Below, in pieces: positions 14,952-25,125 of a DNA stretch of 38,761 nucleotides. Origin of the DNA: Chitinophaga pinensis (GTDB lineage Bacteria; Bacteroidota; Bacteroidia; Chitinophagales; UBA10324). The stretch spans positions 1 through 38,761 of the forward strand of contig CAMDOA010000019.1 of NCBI GenBank assembly GCA_945903305.1, in the 5' to 3' direction. The notes under the pieces were generated by a model. That model was given only the letters and a program-made list of their open reading frames with translations. It had not been told where the DNA came from and did no database searches. Numbering within the stretch: position 1 is the stretch's first letter; each line of letters starts with the position of its first letter. A program made the translations under genes and the position numbers.

Positions 14952-17900
14952 GTGTTGAAAAACCTAAATTGCAGCTTGAATTTCAAAACAGTTTTCACCT
15001 TGTTATTTAAAAGGTTTCTTGTTCAATTTATAAGTAGAAATATCGCTGAGTTTGAACTGCGGTATTTGCCTTGCATTGCACTTTGTTTTTTGCAATATAA
15101 CAAGTTGTTTTTTTCAAAGACTGCGATAATTATAATTTTTCACTTACTACTGACTATTCCGGTTTTAGCATCACCACCACCACCTACCAATGATGATTGT
15201 GCTAACGCAATTAATGTGGTTGTTAATGGGCCTGTTATAAGCGGCATTACACAGCAAGCATCTCTTGAGCCGGGTGAAATAATTGATTGTGCTCCTGTAT
15301 TGGTTACCCAAAGTGTTTGGTACTATTTTACAGCAACGGCCGCAAACATTTCTGTTTCTTTGACTTCTACTGCCGGAGCATGTTATTTTAGCTCGTCGAT
15401 ATGGGGAGCAAGTAATGGATGCCCGGCATCAACAGGATGCCATCCCCTATCTTGTCAATCTGCTTCATTTGGACCAAATACCTCAGCGCATGTACTAACA
15501 AATCTTACAATTGGCGCTAATTATTATATCCAGATTTTATATACCTCGGGCAGCGGAGGTTGTGGCGCTTCAGCAGGATTTGATGTTTCAGTTTCAACAA
15601 CTATTCCGGCAAATCCATCTAATCCACCTCCTGTTTCTACTTGCTCAACACCAACGGGTCCAATTTGTGTTTTAAATTTTATCCCAGGAACATACGCTCA
15701 AATTGCAGCTAATTGTACTTTATATAATAACCCTGCTGCTGCAAATAATAACAATGAAGTTTATCAGGCTTGTTTCAGTTTTACAGCACAGAATAGTTCG
15801 AACATTGATTTTCAAATGGCAAGTACTTCAACTTGCACCGGATTTTTTGTTTGGTTTAACTGGGAGTTATTTAATAGCTCTTGTAGTTCAATTGACTGTG
15901 GAACCTTTCCGGATATGAGTTCGAGCGGTTTAACCTGTGGAAATAATTATGAATTATGTATTTCTTATGAGATACCTGATCCTTGTGTTTATACCAGCAT
16001 TATTCCCTATATCACTGCCGTTCAGCCAATTTTAAATGTCACAGCTGCTGCAGGCAATTCATTAATTATATGTAGTGGATCTTCAACTTCATTAATTGCA
16101 AACGCAACAGGATATGTTGCGTATCAATGGACTCCTTCAACCGGTTTGAGTGCTACTACAGGTTCAACCGTTACTGCAAACCCAACCATTACTACAGTTT
16201 ATTCCGTTACCGGATTTGATGCCGGAGGATGTACGCAAACAGCAACAGTGAATGTGATCGTAAGGCCCATTCCGAATATTAATTTATCAGGAACTGTAAA
16301 TACCAGTTGCGGAAACGCAAATGGTATAATTAATAACACTACTAACGGAGGTGGTGCGCCATATACTTTTTTATGGAATACAGGTTCAACATTTGAAGAT
16401 TTATCCGGATTACTGGCTGGAACTTACACAGTAACCGCGACCAATTCGTTTGGATGTACTTCTTCAGCATCATTCACAATTAATAATGTTGGAAATTTTA
16501 CTGCCACATTCACTCAGGTTAATAATACATGTACTGGTGGTACAAGCGGAAGTATAAATGTAACGGTGCCTCCATGTGCACCTTATTGTCCTTACATTTA
16601 TTTATGGAATACAGGGGCTGTTACTCAGGATTTAGTTAATATTTTATCGGGTAATTATAGCATTACAGTTACGAATGGGGTAGGATGCACTTCGGTATTG
16701 AACCCAGTAATTACTTCCTTCTCTCCGCCAATAATTCTTTCATTTACAAATACCGGCGTCACTTGTTTTGGTGGAGCAACCGGAAACATTGATATGAGTG
16801 TAAGCGGCGGAAATCCGAACTATGCTTATGTGTGGAGCAATGGTGTTATTACTGAAGATAATCCAAATGTTTTTGCTGGTACTTATGCAATAACAGTTTA
16901 TGATTTATTGGGATGCAGCACGATTTCAAATACAACCGTCACGCAATTTCCTCCTATCAGTTTTTCATCGATTGCAACAAATATAACTTGTGGATCTTCT
17001 GCCAATGGTGCGGTTGATATATCAATTAGCGGAGGGAATCCGCTATATATTTTTAACTGGTCCGATGGGCAAACAACAGAAGATGCTGTTGGATTATCTG
17101 CAGGGCCTATTTCGGTAAATATTTTAGATCAGAGTGGTTGTTTTTATACATGGAATACAATTATTACCGGTGGAAGTAGTCCTGCAATTAGTTCAATCAC
17201 AACATACTCTTCATGTCTTGGGAATATAAATTTATCTGTTGCCGGTGGAACTGCACCTTATAATTATTTATGGAATACAACTGCAACAACGCAGGATATT
17301 TCAGGTTTAACAGGAGGCTCCTATTCCGTTACTGTTACTGATGCAAATATCTGCACACAAAGTTTATCAGTAATTATTGCCGCACCGAATACCAATGTAG
17401 TAACGCTTGTATCAGTAAATCCTACTTGCGGCGCAAATGATGGGGAAGCAGAAGTAAATGCAATATCCGGCGGAGGTGGACCATTTACATATTTATGGAA
17501 TAATGGTGGAACCGATTTTGAAATTGTTAATCTTTCTGCCGGAACTTATTCGGTTACAGTAACTAATTCATTCGGATGTACATCTACAACTTCTAATACA
17601 TTAGTTAGTCCGAACGGCCCTTCACTTTCATTTATGCAAAATAATGTTGTGTGTAATGGTAGTTCAACAGGAAGTATCAATATGACAGTCACAGGAGGTA
17701 CCGGACCATTTCTTTATAATTGGAGTAATAATTCAGTTGTTCAGGATCCTACAAATTTAAGTGCAGGTGCATATAATGTTTCAGTAACCGATGCAAACAA
17801 TTGTGTGGTTACCGGCAGTGTTGTTATTACACAAAACGCAGCAACAGTTTTAAGTCAAACATCTGTTAATTCAACTTGTAGTTTAGGTAATGGCAGTGTT

Positions 17901-20900
17901 GATTTAACAGCAGTTGGCAATGGTCCTTTTACTTATTTGTGGAACAATGCTTCAACTGATCAGGATCTTCCTTTTGTTGGTGCCGGAAATTATTCGGTGA
18001 CCGTTACTGATATAAATAATTGCACAAGCACATTATCATTTGTGGTAAATAATACACCAGGGCCTTCATCACTTTCGTTTAATCCTACTCCTGTATTTTG
18101 TAACGGGGCAGCAACCGGAATTATTGATTTAACAGTAATTGGAGGTATACCACCATTTACATATGCATGGAACAACGGCGCAACTACGCAGGATATTTCC
18201 GGCTTAACCGCCAATACTTATACAGTGAATGTAACTGATGCAAATAATTGCGTGGTTGGAAGTGGAATTATTATCTCACAGCCTGCGGCTAATGTTATTT
18301 CTGAAACACATGTAAATGCAACATGTGGATTATCCAACGGATCAATCAATCTTTCTGTTGCCGGACCAAATCCTCCATTTACTTATTTATGGAGCAATGC
18401 AGAAATCACTCAAGACATATCAATTCTTATAGCCGGAGCATACACTGTAACAGTTACGGATTTTAATTCTTGTACTAGCACACTCACTGTAAATATCAGC
18501 AACACAAGCGGACCAGTTTTATCAGAAACACATGTTGATGTTTTGTGCAATGGAAATAATTCAGGAAGCATAAACCTTTCAGTTGTTGGTGGAACAACAC
18601 CATACAATTATATCTGGAGCAACGGATCAATTATTCAAGACCCGCCAAATTTGATTGCAGGAAATTATATAGTCACGGTTACCGACTTCAACAATTGTCA
18701 ATCAACTTTAACAATTAACATTTCAGAGCCAACAGCCATAGCATTATCAGAAACACATATTGATGCCAGTTGCGGCACCGCAAACGGAAGTATAAATCTT
18801 ACGGTAGTTGGAGGCACATCGCCATACACATTTTTCTGGAGCAACACCGCAATATCAGAAGATATAAATTCAATTCCGGCCGGAACTTACACAGTAACAG
18901 TAGCTGATTTTAATAACTGCACAACTACACTCACTGCAAACATCAGCAACACAATTGGCCCAACATTATCAGAAACACATGTTGATGTTTTGTGCAACGG
19001 AAATAATACCGGAAGCATAAATCTTTCAGTTGTCGGTGGAACAACACCATACAATTATATCTGGAGCAACGGATCAATCATTCAAGACCCGCCTAATTTG
19101 ATTGCAGGAAATTACACAGTCACAGTAACTGACTTCAACAATTGTCAATCAACTTTAACAATAACTATTTCCGAACCAACAGCAATTTCAATCAGCGAAA
19201 CGCATGTTGATGCAAGTTGCGGAACATCAAACGGAAGTATAAATATTTCAGTTGTTGGTGGCACATCACCTTACACTTATTTATGGAGTAATGCAGCAAT
19301 CACCGAAGATTTATTAAACATTCCTGCCGGAGCATATACAGTTACAACAACAGATTTTAATTCGTGCACCAGCACACTCACTGCAAACATCAGCAACACA
19401 AGCGGACCAGTTTTATCAGAAACACATGTTGATGTTTTATGCAACGGAAATAATACCGGAAGCATAAATCTTTCAGTTGTAGGCGGACAAACTCCATACA
19501 ATTACATCTGGAGTAATGCTGCAACAACAGCTAATATCTCAACGCTAGTAGCTAACAACTATACTGTCACAGTAACCGACTTCAACAATTGTCAATCAAC
19601 TTTAACAATAACTATTTCCGAACCAACATTAATTACAATAAGCGAAACACATGTTGATGCAAGTTGTGGAACAGCAAACGGAAGCATCAATCTATTAGTT
19701 GTTGGCGGCACATCGCCTTACACATTTATTTGGAGCAATGCAGCAACAACAGCTAATATCTCATTGCTAACTGCTAACAACTACTCTGTTACAGTAATTG
19801 ATTTTAATTCGTGCACCAGCGCGCTCATAATTAATATTCAGAACGGTATCGGTCCAAACCTGAGTGAAACACATGTGAATTCTACTTGCGGAAACGCCAA
19901 TGGGGCAATAAATCTTTCCGTGGTTGGCGGACAAAATCCATATACTTATTCATGGAGTAATGGTTCAGTTTTTCAGGATTTGGTTTTTTTAAATGGAGGT
20001 AATTATTCTGTAACTGTAACTGATAATAATAATTGCACATCTTCACTTTCCATTTCTATTACAGGCAGTACAGCACTTGTATTACAATCTGTAGTTAATG
20101 AAGTAACCTGTTTTGGATTTAATGATGGCGCTATTGACTTAACGGTTAATGGAGGAACCGCTCCATATATTTATGATTGGAGTACCAATGCCACTACACA
20201 GGATTTATCCGGAATCAGTGGCGGAAATTATACTATAACAGTAACTGACTTTATCGGATGCACAACTGATGAAACCATTAATGTTGTTGAACATGCACAG
20301 CTTACACCAAGCCAAACACATGTGAATGAAACTTGCGGTCAATCAAATGGCAGTATTAATTTAAACACAGTCGGGGGTTATTTTCCATACACATTTTTGT
20401 GGAGCACGAATGCAGTCACACAGAATTTAACAGGAATAACTGCAGGAAATTATTCGGTAACCGTTACTGATTTTAATTTATGTACCGCTGTTTTAAATGT
20501 GGTGGTAACCGGAACTTCAGGACCAACCGCACAATTTGCAAACACAAATTTGTTGTGCAACGGAAGCGCAAGCGGAGCAATAAATTTAACCGTAGTTGGC
20601 GGCACGCTGCCTTACACTTATTTGTGGAACACCAATTCAACAAATCAGGATATCAATAATCTTTCAGCCGGAAATTATATAGTTACAATTACGGATGCAA
20701 ACAATTGCACAGGAACGGGCAACACTAACATCACTCAACCGAGTGCATTACAACTTTCCGAAACACATGTGAATGCTTCATGCGGAACTTCAAACGGCGC
20801 TATTGATTTAACAGTCATCGGCGGCACAACACCTTACAGTTTTATTTGGAGCAATGCTGCCATTACGCAAAATTTAACTTCGCTTGCTATTGGAACTTAT

Positions 20901-23078
20901 GATGTAACCGTTACTGATTTTAATAATTGCACTTCAACGCTTTCAATAAATATTATTAACGGAGGTGGAACACTCTCATTAAGTTTTATTTCAACAAATG
21001 AAACATGCAGCGCTGCAAATGGCGCTATTGATTTAAGTGTGAATGCCGGAACCGCACCTTACAATTTTATATGGAGCAATGCGGCAATTACCGAAGACCT
21101 GAATTTGATCAGTGCAGCAACTTATGATGTAACAGTGAATGACGCTGGCGGATGTTCAGCAACAATTTCAGTAATAATTTCCAATACTCCATCACCCCAA
21201 CTTTCAGTAACGCATGTTGATGAAACCTGTGGCAATGCAAATGGCTCTATTGATTTAACAGTGGCTGGAGGCACATTACCAATAAATTATTTGTGGAGCA
21301 ATGCATCAATAAACGAAGACCTTACTTCACTCGCAGCTAACAATTATACTATTACAGTTACTGATGCTAGCAATTGCACGGCAACTTTAACGGTTCAGAT
21401 TTTAAATTCAGCATCCCCGGTAATTAATCAAACACATGCTGATGAAAATTGTAACCAGGCAAACGGAAGTGTTGATTTAACAATCAGCAACGGAGCATTA
21501 CCAATTAATTTTAGCTGGAGCAATGGAGCGGTCACTGAAGATCTAACAAATCTTGCCGCTGGAAATTATTCGGTTACAGTTACAGATGCCAACGGATGTT
21601 CAGCTTCGCAAACTATTTTGTTAACAAATATTGCCGGACCACTATTGATTGAAGTACATATTTCAACTTCGTGCGGGTTAAACAATGGAAGCATTGATTT
21701 GACAGTAATTGGTGGCGTCGCACCTTTCAACTATTTATGGAGCAATGGTGCATTGACTCAGGATTTGCAAAACCTTGCGGCTAATACATTTGATGTAACC
21801 GTTACTGATGCAGGCGGATGTACTGCCGCACTTTCAGGAATTGTAATTAATACAAGTACTTCAATTCAGGTAAGTGAAACGCACACTTCATCCACCTGCG
21901 GAAATGCAAATGCTGGAATTGATATTACTGCTTCGAGCGGAAGTGCACCATACAATTATTTGTGGAATAACAATACGGTATCAGAAGATTTAACAGCTGT
22001 TTTATCCGGAAATTATTCGGTAACGGTAACTGATAATGCCGGATGTACAGCTTCAATAAATATTTCTGTAATTGATTTTGCAGGTCCGCAATTAATAATT
22101 ACACCCACTGCCACTTCATGTGGAAACAATGATGGAACGATTGACCTGACAGTAAACGGTGGAACAGCCGCCTTTAATTATTTGTGGAGCAATGGTGAAA
22201 TATCAGAAGATGTATTATCACTTCAGGGAGGAAATTATATTGTTACAGTAACTGATGCGAATGGATGTACCGCATCAATAAGTACTGATGTTATTGCTTC
22301 TACTTATCCTTTATTAAGCGTAAGTATTTCAGGTAATAATGGTTGCATTCCTTTGACTGTTTTATTTACAAACATGAGTACAAACTCGGTATCGTACACT
22401 TGGATTTTTGGTGATGGTTCAACTTCAAATTCTGTTTCTCCTTCATATCAATACAATCAGGTTGGAATTTTTCCGGTAATACTTATTGCAACGAGCACTA
22501 CAGGATGTATGGATACATTGGTTGTAGATACAGTTTCTATTTATGAAACACCTATTGCCAATTTTACTTCGGCACCATGGATGGATGCTACAACTTTACT
22601 ATCACTTGCCGACTTTCAATTTATTAATCAATCGGTTTTTGCTGCAACATATTTTTGGAGTTTTGGCGATGAAAATTATTCAGCCGATATGAATCCGAAT
22701 CATATTTATTCTGAGGCAGGTGAATATATGGTTACTCTTTACGCTTACAACGAAAACGGCTGCGCCGACACTGTTTCGTACGGACCATTTATTATGATTG
22801 CTGACGGTGAAATATTTATACCTAATACATTTACTCCAAACGGAGATAACTGGAATGATTTCTTTAAAGTTTATGGAACCGGAATAGATAATGTAAGTAT
22901 GCAGATTTTTGACCGATGGGGCGAAATGATATTTGATGGAAATGGAACATCGCCGCAGTGGGATGGCAGTTATCATAATACAAAATTGAATACCGGTGTA
23001 TATGTTTATCAGATTTCAGTAATTCGATATAATGGTTTAGTAATCAGAAAAACCGGTGATGTAACCTTGCTCAGATAG
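14952..23078 (+). CDS. Giant SprB-repeat surface adhesin, T9SS type B substrate
   Basis: The protein is about 2700 residues. There is no ATG before the first domain. GTG 14952 follows a possible -7 box (14937-14944), and TTG 15105 would start a tighter signal peptide (FFSKTAIIIIFHLLLTIPVLA). Domains in order: two Cys-rich beta-sandwich regions (about 75-365), an Ig-like domain, 27 SprB repeats of about 74 residues (442-2450; each has Y-x-W-S/N, then AGNYTVTVTD and N-x-C-T), two PKD domains with FGDGST and SFGDENYS (2453-2615), and a C-terminal CHU_C domain (IFIPNTFTPNGDNWNDFF, FDRWGE, WDGSY, GVYVYQI). That last domain targets proteins to the T9SS as type B cargo. SprB is a gliding-motility adhesin; this one is a likely adhesin, and gliding itself is not shown. 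Confidence 0.95.
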   Translation: MLKNLNCSLNFKTVFTLLFKRFLVQFISRNIAEFELRYLPCIALCFLQYNKLFFSKTAIIIIFHLLLTIPVLASPPPPTNDDCANAINVVVNGPVISGITQQASLEPGEIIDCAPVLVTQSVWYYFTATAANISVSLTSTAGACYFSSSIWGASNGCPASTGCHPLSCQSASFGPNTSAHVLTNLTIGANYYIQILYTSGSGGCGASAGFDVSVSTTIPANPSNPPPVSTCSTPTGPICVLNFIPGTYAQIAANCTLYNNPAAANNNNEVYQACFSFTAQNSSNIDFQMASTSTCTGFFVWFNWELFNSSCSSIDCGTFPDMSSSGLTCGNNYELCISYEIPDPCVYTSIIPYITAVQPILNVTAAAGNSLIICSGSSTSLIANATGYVAYQWTPSTGLSATTGSTVTANPTITTVYSVTGFDAGGCTQTATVNVIVRPIPNINLSGTVNTSCGNANGIINNTTNGGGAPYTFLWNTGSTFEDLSGLLAGTYTVTATNSFGCTSSASFTINNVGNFTATFTQVNNTCTGGTSGSINVTVPPCAPYCPYIYLWNTGAVTQDLVNILSGNYSITVTNGVGCTSVLNPVITSFSPPIILSFTNTGVTCFGGATGNIDMSVSGGNPNYAYVWSNGVITEDNPNVFAGTYAITVYDLLGCSTISNTTVTQFPPISFSSIATNITCGSSANGAVDISISGGNPLYIFNWSDGQTTEDAVGLSAGPISVNILDQSGCFYTWNTIITGGSSPAISSITTYSSCLGNINLSVAGGTAPYNYLWNTTATTQDISGLTGGSYSVTVTDANICTQSLSVIIAAPNTNVVTLVSVNPTCGANDGEAEVNAISGGGGPFTYLWNNGGTDFEIVNLSAGTYSVTVTNSFGCTSTTSNTLVSPNGPSLSFMQNNVVCNGSSTGSINMTVTGGTGPFLYNWSNNSVVQDPTNLSAGAYNVSVTDANNCVVTGSVVITQNAATVLSQTSVNSTCSLGNGSVDLTAVGNGPFTYLWNNASTDQDLPFVGAGNYSVTVTDINNCTSTLSFVVNNTPGPSSLSFNPTPVFCNGAATGIIDLTVIGGIPPFTYAWNNGATTQDISGLTANTYTVNVTDANNCVVGSGIIISQPAANVISETHVNATCGLSNGSINLSVAGPNPPFTYLWSNAEITQDISILIAGAYTVTVTDFNSCTSTLTVNISNTSGPVLSETHVDVLCNGNNSGSINLSVVGGTTPYNYIWSNGSIIQDPPNLIAGNYIVTVTDFNNCQSTLTINISEPTAIALSETHIDASCGTANGSINLTVVGGTSPYTFFWSNTAISEDINSIPAGTYTVTVADFNNCTTTLTANISNTIGPTLSETHVDVLCNGNNTGSINLSVVGGTTPYNYIWSNGSIIQDPPNLIAGNYTVTVTDFNNCQSTLTITISEPTAISISETHVDASCGTSNGSINISVVGGTSPYTYLWSNAAITEDLLNIPAGAYTVTTTDFNSCTSTLTANISNTSGPVLSETHVDVLCNGNNTGSINLSVVGGQTPYNYIWSNAATTANISTLVANNYTVTVTDFNNCQSTLTITISEPTLITISETHVDASCGTANGSINLLVVGGTSPYTFIWSNAATTANISLLTANNYSVTVIDFNSCTSALIINIQNGIGPNLSETHVNSTCGNANGAINLSVVGGQNPYTYSWSNGSVFQDLVFLNGGNYSVTVTDNNNCTSSLSISITGSTALVLQSVVNEVTCFGFNDGAIDLTVNGGTAPYIYDWSTNATTQDLSGISGGNYTITVTDFIGCTTDETINVVEHAQLTPSQTHVNETCGQSNGSINLNTVGGYFPYTFLWSTNAVTQNLTGITAGNYSVTVTDFNLCTAVLNVVVTGTSGPTAQFANTNLLCNGSASGAINLTVVGGTLPYTYLWNTNSTNQDINNLSAGNYIVTITDANNCTGTGNTNITQPSALQLSETHVNASCGTSNGAIDLTVIGGTTPYSFIWSNAAITQNLTSLAIGTYDVTVTDFNNCTSTLSINIINGGGTLSLSFISTNETCSAANGAIDLSVNAGTAPYNFIWSNAAITEDLNLISAATYDVTVNDAGGCSATISVIISNTPSPQLSVTHVDETCGNANGSIDLTVAGGTLPINYLWSNASINEDLTSLAANNYTITVTDASNCTATLTVQILNSASPVINQTHADENCNQANGSVDLTISNGALPINFSWSNGAVTEDLTNLAAGNYSVTVTDANGCSASQTILLTNIAGPLLIEVHISTSCGLNNGSIDLTVIGGVAPFNYLWSNGALTQDLQNLAANTFDVTVTDAGGCTAALSGIVINTSTSIQVSETHTSSTCGNANAGIDITASSGSAPYNYLWNNNTVSEDLTAVLSGNYSVTVTDNAGCTASINISVIDFAGPQLIITPTATSCGNNDGTIDLTVNGGTAAFNYLWSNGEISEDVLSLQGGNYIVTVTDANGCTASISTDVIASTYPLLSVSISGNNGCIPLTVLFTNMSTNSVSYTWIFGDGSTSNSVSPSYQYNQVGIFPVILIATSTTGCMDTLVVDTVSIYETPIANFTSAPWMDATTLLSLADFQFINQSVFAATYFWSFGDENYSADMNPNHIYSEAGEYMVTLYAYNENGCADTVSYGPFIMIADGEIFIPNTFTPNGDNWNDFFKVYGTGIDNVSMQIFDRWGEMIFDGNGTSPQWDGSYHNTKLNTGVYVYQISVIRYNGLVIRKTGDVTLLR
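16274..22306 (+). repeat. 27 SprB repeats (about 222 bp each)
   Basis: The region encodes 27 successive SprB repeats, counted by the Y/F-x-x-W core followed by the conserved VTVTD and Cys. The first unit starts near ISNLSG/SCGNANG and the last ends just before the first PKD domain. Repeats 1-9 and 17-27 have diverged; repeats 10-16 are much more alike. Confidence 0.9.
18501..19841 (+). repeat. 447-bp higher-order repeat within the SprB array
   Basis: Three units start at 18501, 18948 and 19395, and the next homologous boundary is at 19842. Each is exactly 447 bp (149 residues) and contains two SprB repeats. The segment ETHVDVLCNGNN and the following SINLSVVGG recur with high DNA identity, so the array grew by recent duplication of a two-repeat unit. 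Confidence 0.9.
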
Positions 23079-23100
23079 CCTGGTAATTTGAGAATTATAT

Positions 23101-24279
23101 TCAGTTTATATTTAAATAAATGGCTGCTAAATCAATTACTCTGACAAAAATGGGTTTGTACCAAAGTATGTAAGGTTTCACATCAGAAATTATATAGTAG
23201 GAGGGGAACAGAAAACAAACCGGGACGGTAACAAATAATATTTTTCGAATATCGGCTGTAGAAAAATAATTTTTTAAAACAAGTATTGAAATAAATATTA
23301 CCGGAAACATATAAGCACCGCTTCGGGTTTTATCGAAAACTGAAAAAGAACCTAAAGCAAGAATCAGCAGCAAACTGAATATAGAAACAAGCAGGTTGAA
23401 ATTTTTATACTTCCATAAAATAAAGAAAGTTAAAAGAACCGGAATCCAAAATCCTTCCAGGGAAGTCCATAGTGCCATACCCATAAAATCTGTATCAGAA
23501 AGCAAGGGCTTTAAACCTACATTGGAAAGTGGCGTGGATAATTGTGCTAATGATGCCAATAAAAATCTTCCGGATGCATAAAGCAGCAAGGAAAAAACGA
23601 CAACAGAAGAATTTAATTTGAAACTGAAAAACGATTTGAAACTAAATATTCCTTCCTCTTTTATTTTCCACCAGATAAACACCAGACCGCTGCTGATTAT
23701 GGCGCGTTCGTCAGTCCAGCAGGCGAGTTGAATAAAAATTAAAATAAGATAAGGCTGATTACTGAACATGGCTAGTAATAAAAATAAATAAGCGAACTCA
23801 TCGAACCAGGTATTAATATCGGTAAAACCAGCATGGCCTGCATATATGAAACCCAGACCAATTGTAGTTAACAAGCCTGTTATTGAATCTCCAGTTATTT
23901 TTTCAACGAAACGAATTGCAAAAAATAAAAACAAAATTGTGACAATAAACTGCAGCAGAAAAACCGCATAGTTTCCTAATTGGAAAACCTTTGCTATAAT
24001 AGGAACTGTTAAACGGAAAGTTTTTTTTGCCGCGTGTGAACCAGGTTCATAATTTGTTTGCGTGAATGGATGATCTTTTTTTTCATTAAAGGAATTCCAG
24101 TTTTCATCCTTCATGGCAGTAGGTAAATAAAAATAGGCGCCCGTTGAAAGTACTATAGAAATACAACTGAGCACTAAGACAGACTTAATGCGCCAGTTTT
24201 TTTTTGAAATTATTTTGTTACAAAGATGAATGATGTCATCCTGCATTTTGGATAAACTGAATGTATCTGCTGAGTGCAT
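23101..24279 (-). CDS. Polytopic membrane protein of unknown function
   Basis: The 392-residue protein has roughly nine to ten hydrophobic segments from residue 33 to the C-terminus and a periplasmic-looking loop around 55-90. I recognise no catalytic motif; a GT-C-like or polymerase-like role is possible but only by context. The gene follows the glycosyltransferase after 5 bp and is surely co-transcribed, so it may move or use the lipid-linked sugar made by that enzyme. A second in-frame ATG (residue 12) could be the start. Confidence 0.75.
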   Translation of the reverse strand: MHSADTFSLSKMQDDIIHLCNKIISKKNWRIKSVLVLSCISIVLSTGAYFYLPTAMKDENWNSFNEKKDHPFTQTNYEPGSHAAKKTFRLTVPIIAKVFQLGNYAVFLLQFIVTILFLFFAIRFVEKITGDSITGLLTTIGLGFIYAGHAGFTDINTWFDEFAYLFLLLAMFSNQPYLILIFIQLACWTDERAIISSGLVFIWWKIKEEGIFSFKSFFSFKLNSSVVVFSLLLYASGRFLLASLAQLSTPLSNVGLKPLLSDTDFMGMALWTSLEGFWIPVLLTFFILWKYKNFNLLVSIFSLLLILALGSFSVFDKTRSGAYMFPVIFISILVLKNYFSTADIRKILFVTVPVCFLFPSYYIISDVKPYILWYKPIFVRVIDLAAIYLNIN

Positions 24280-24284
24280 AAAAA

Positions 24285-25022
24285 TTACTTATTGTATTTT
24301 TTATAATCGCCTCGCGAAAATTGTTTTTCGATCCAGCAATACATTAAAATAAAAAAATAGCGGCTGCCCATTTCCTTAATTTTCAATTTCGATTCACCAT
24401 ATTTTCTGTTTGTCCAGCTATTTGGGATCACGGTGTATGAATAGCCTCTGATGATTGCTTTCAACGGAAGTTCCAATGTTAAATTAAAATGCGGCGATAA
24501 AAAGGGTTTGACACCTGCTATCACTTCTTTGCGATAAAGTTTAAACGCGTTGGTGGTATCGTTGTATCTGATTCCCATAAAAATTCTGACAATAGAATTG
24601 GCAATCCGGTTAATTATTTTTTTTAACCAGGGATAATCAATCACTTTTCCGCCTTTGATCCAGCGACTTCCGAAAACACAATCAAAACCTTCCTGCATTT
24701 TATTATAAAACCGGATCAGATCTTCGGGGTCATCAGATAAATCGGCCATCATTACTGCCACACAATCGCCTTTAAATCTTTCCAATCCATAACGAACAGC
24801 ATATCCAAATCCATTAGGCCCGGCATTTGTGTAAAAAGTGAGTGTAGGAATTTTTGTTTGTAAGCCGGATAAAATTTTTTCAGTGTTGTCTTTTGAATTG
24901 TCGTTGACCACAACAATTTCATGATCAATATGATGCTTGCTTAATGTTTCATACAATTTAGAAACCGTTTCCGTAATACTTCCTTCTTCGTTATAAGCAG
25001 GCATTACAACACTTAATTTCAC
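24285..25022 (-). CDS. GT2 glycosyltransferase, dolichyl/polyprenyl-phosphate mannosyltransferase-like
   Basis: The 245-residue protein is a GT-A family 2 enzyme that starts at VVMPAYNEEGSI. VVNDNSKDNT (38-47) binds the nucleotide sugar, and MMADLSDDPED (91-101) is the DxD-type motif. The region FGSRWIKGG and the C-terminal NRKYGESKLKIKEM are typical of DPM1-like enzymes, which load a sugar onto a polyprenyl phosphate. There is no clear C-terminal membrane pair, so it probably sits on the inner face of the membrane. The start is GTG. It heads a two-gene operon with the membrane protein downstream. Confidence 0.88.
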   Translation of the reverse strand: MKLSVVMPAYNEEGSITETVSKLYETLSKHHIDHEIVVVNDNSKDNTEKILSGLQTKIPTLTFYTNAGPNGFGYAVRYGLERFKGDCVAVMMADLSDDPEDLIRFYNKMQEGFDCVFGSRWIKGGKVIDYPWLKKIINRIANSIVRIFMGIRYNDTTNAFKLYRKEVIAGVKPFLSPHFNLTLELPLKAIIRGYSYTVIPNSWTNRKYGESKLKIKEMGSRYFFILMYCWIEKQFSRGDYKKYNK

Positions 25023-25125
25023 TTCAGTCCGGTTTTTATTTTTTAAAATTTAACTATTGAAAAAATTCACTATCAACAATTTAACATTTACCAATTATAA
25101 TTGTCATAATGAGCATGTCGCGGTA

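Noticed and set aside
17990-19501. Several minus-strand ORFs with repeated peptides inside the SprB array
   Set aside because: They are antisense to the repeats and repeat only because the DNA repeats.
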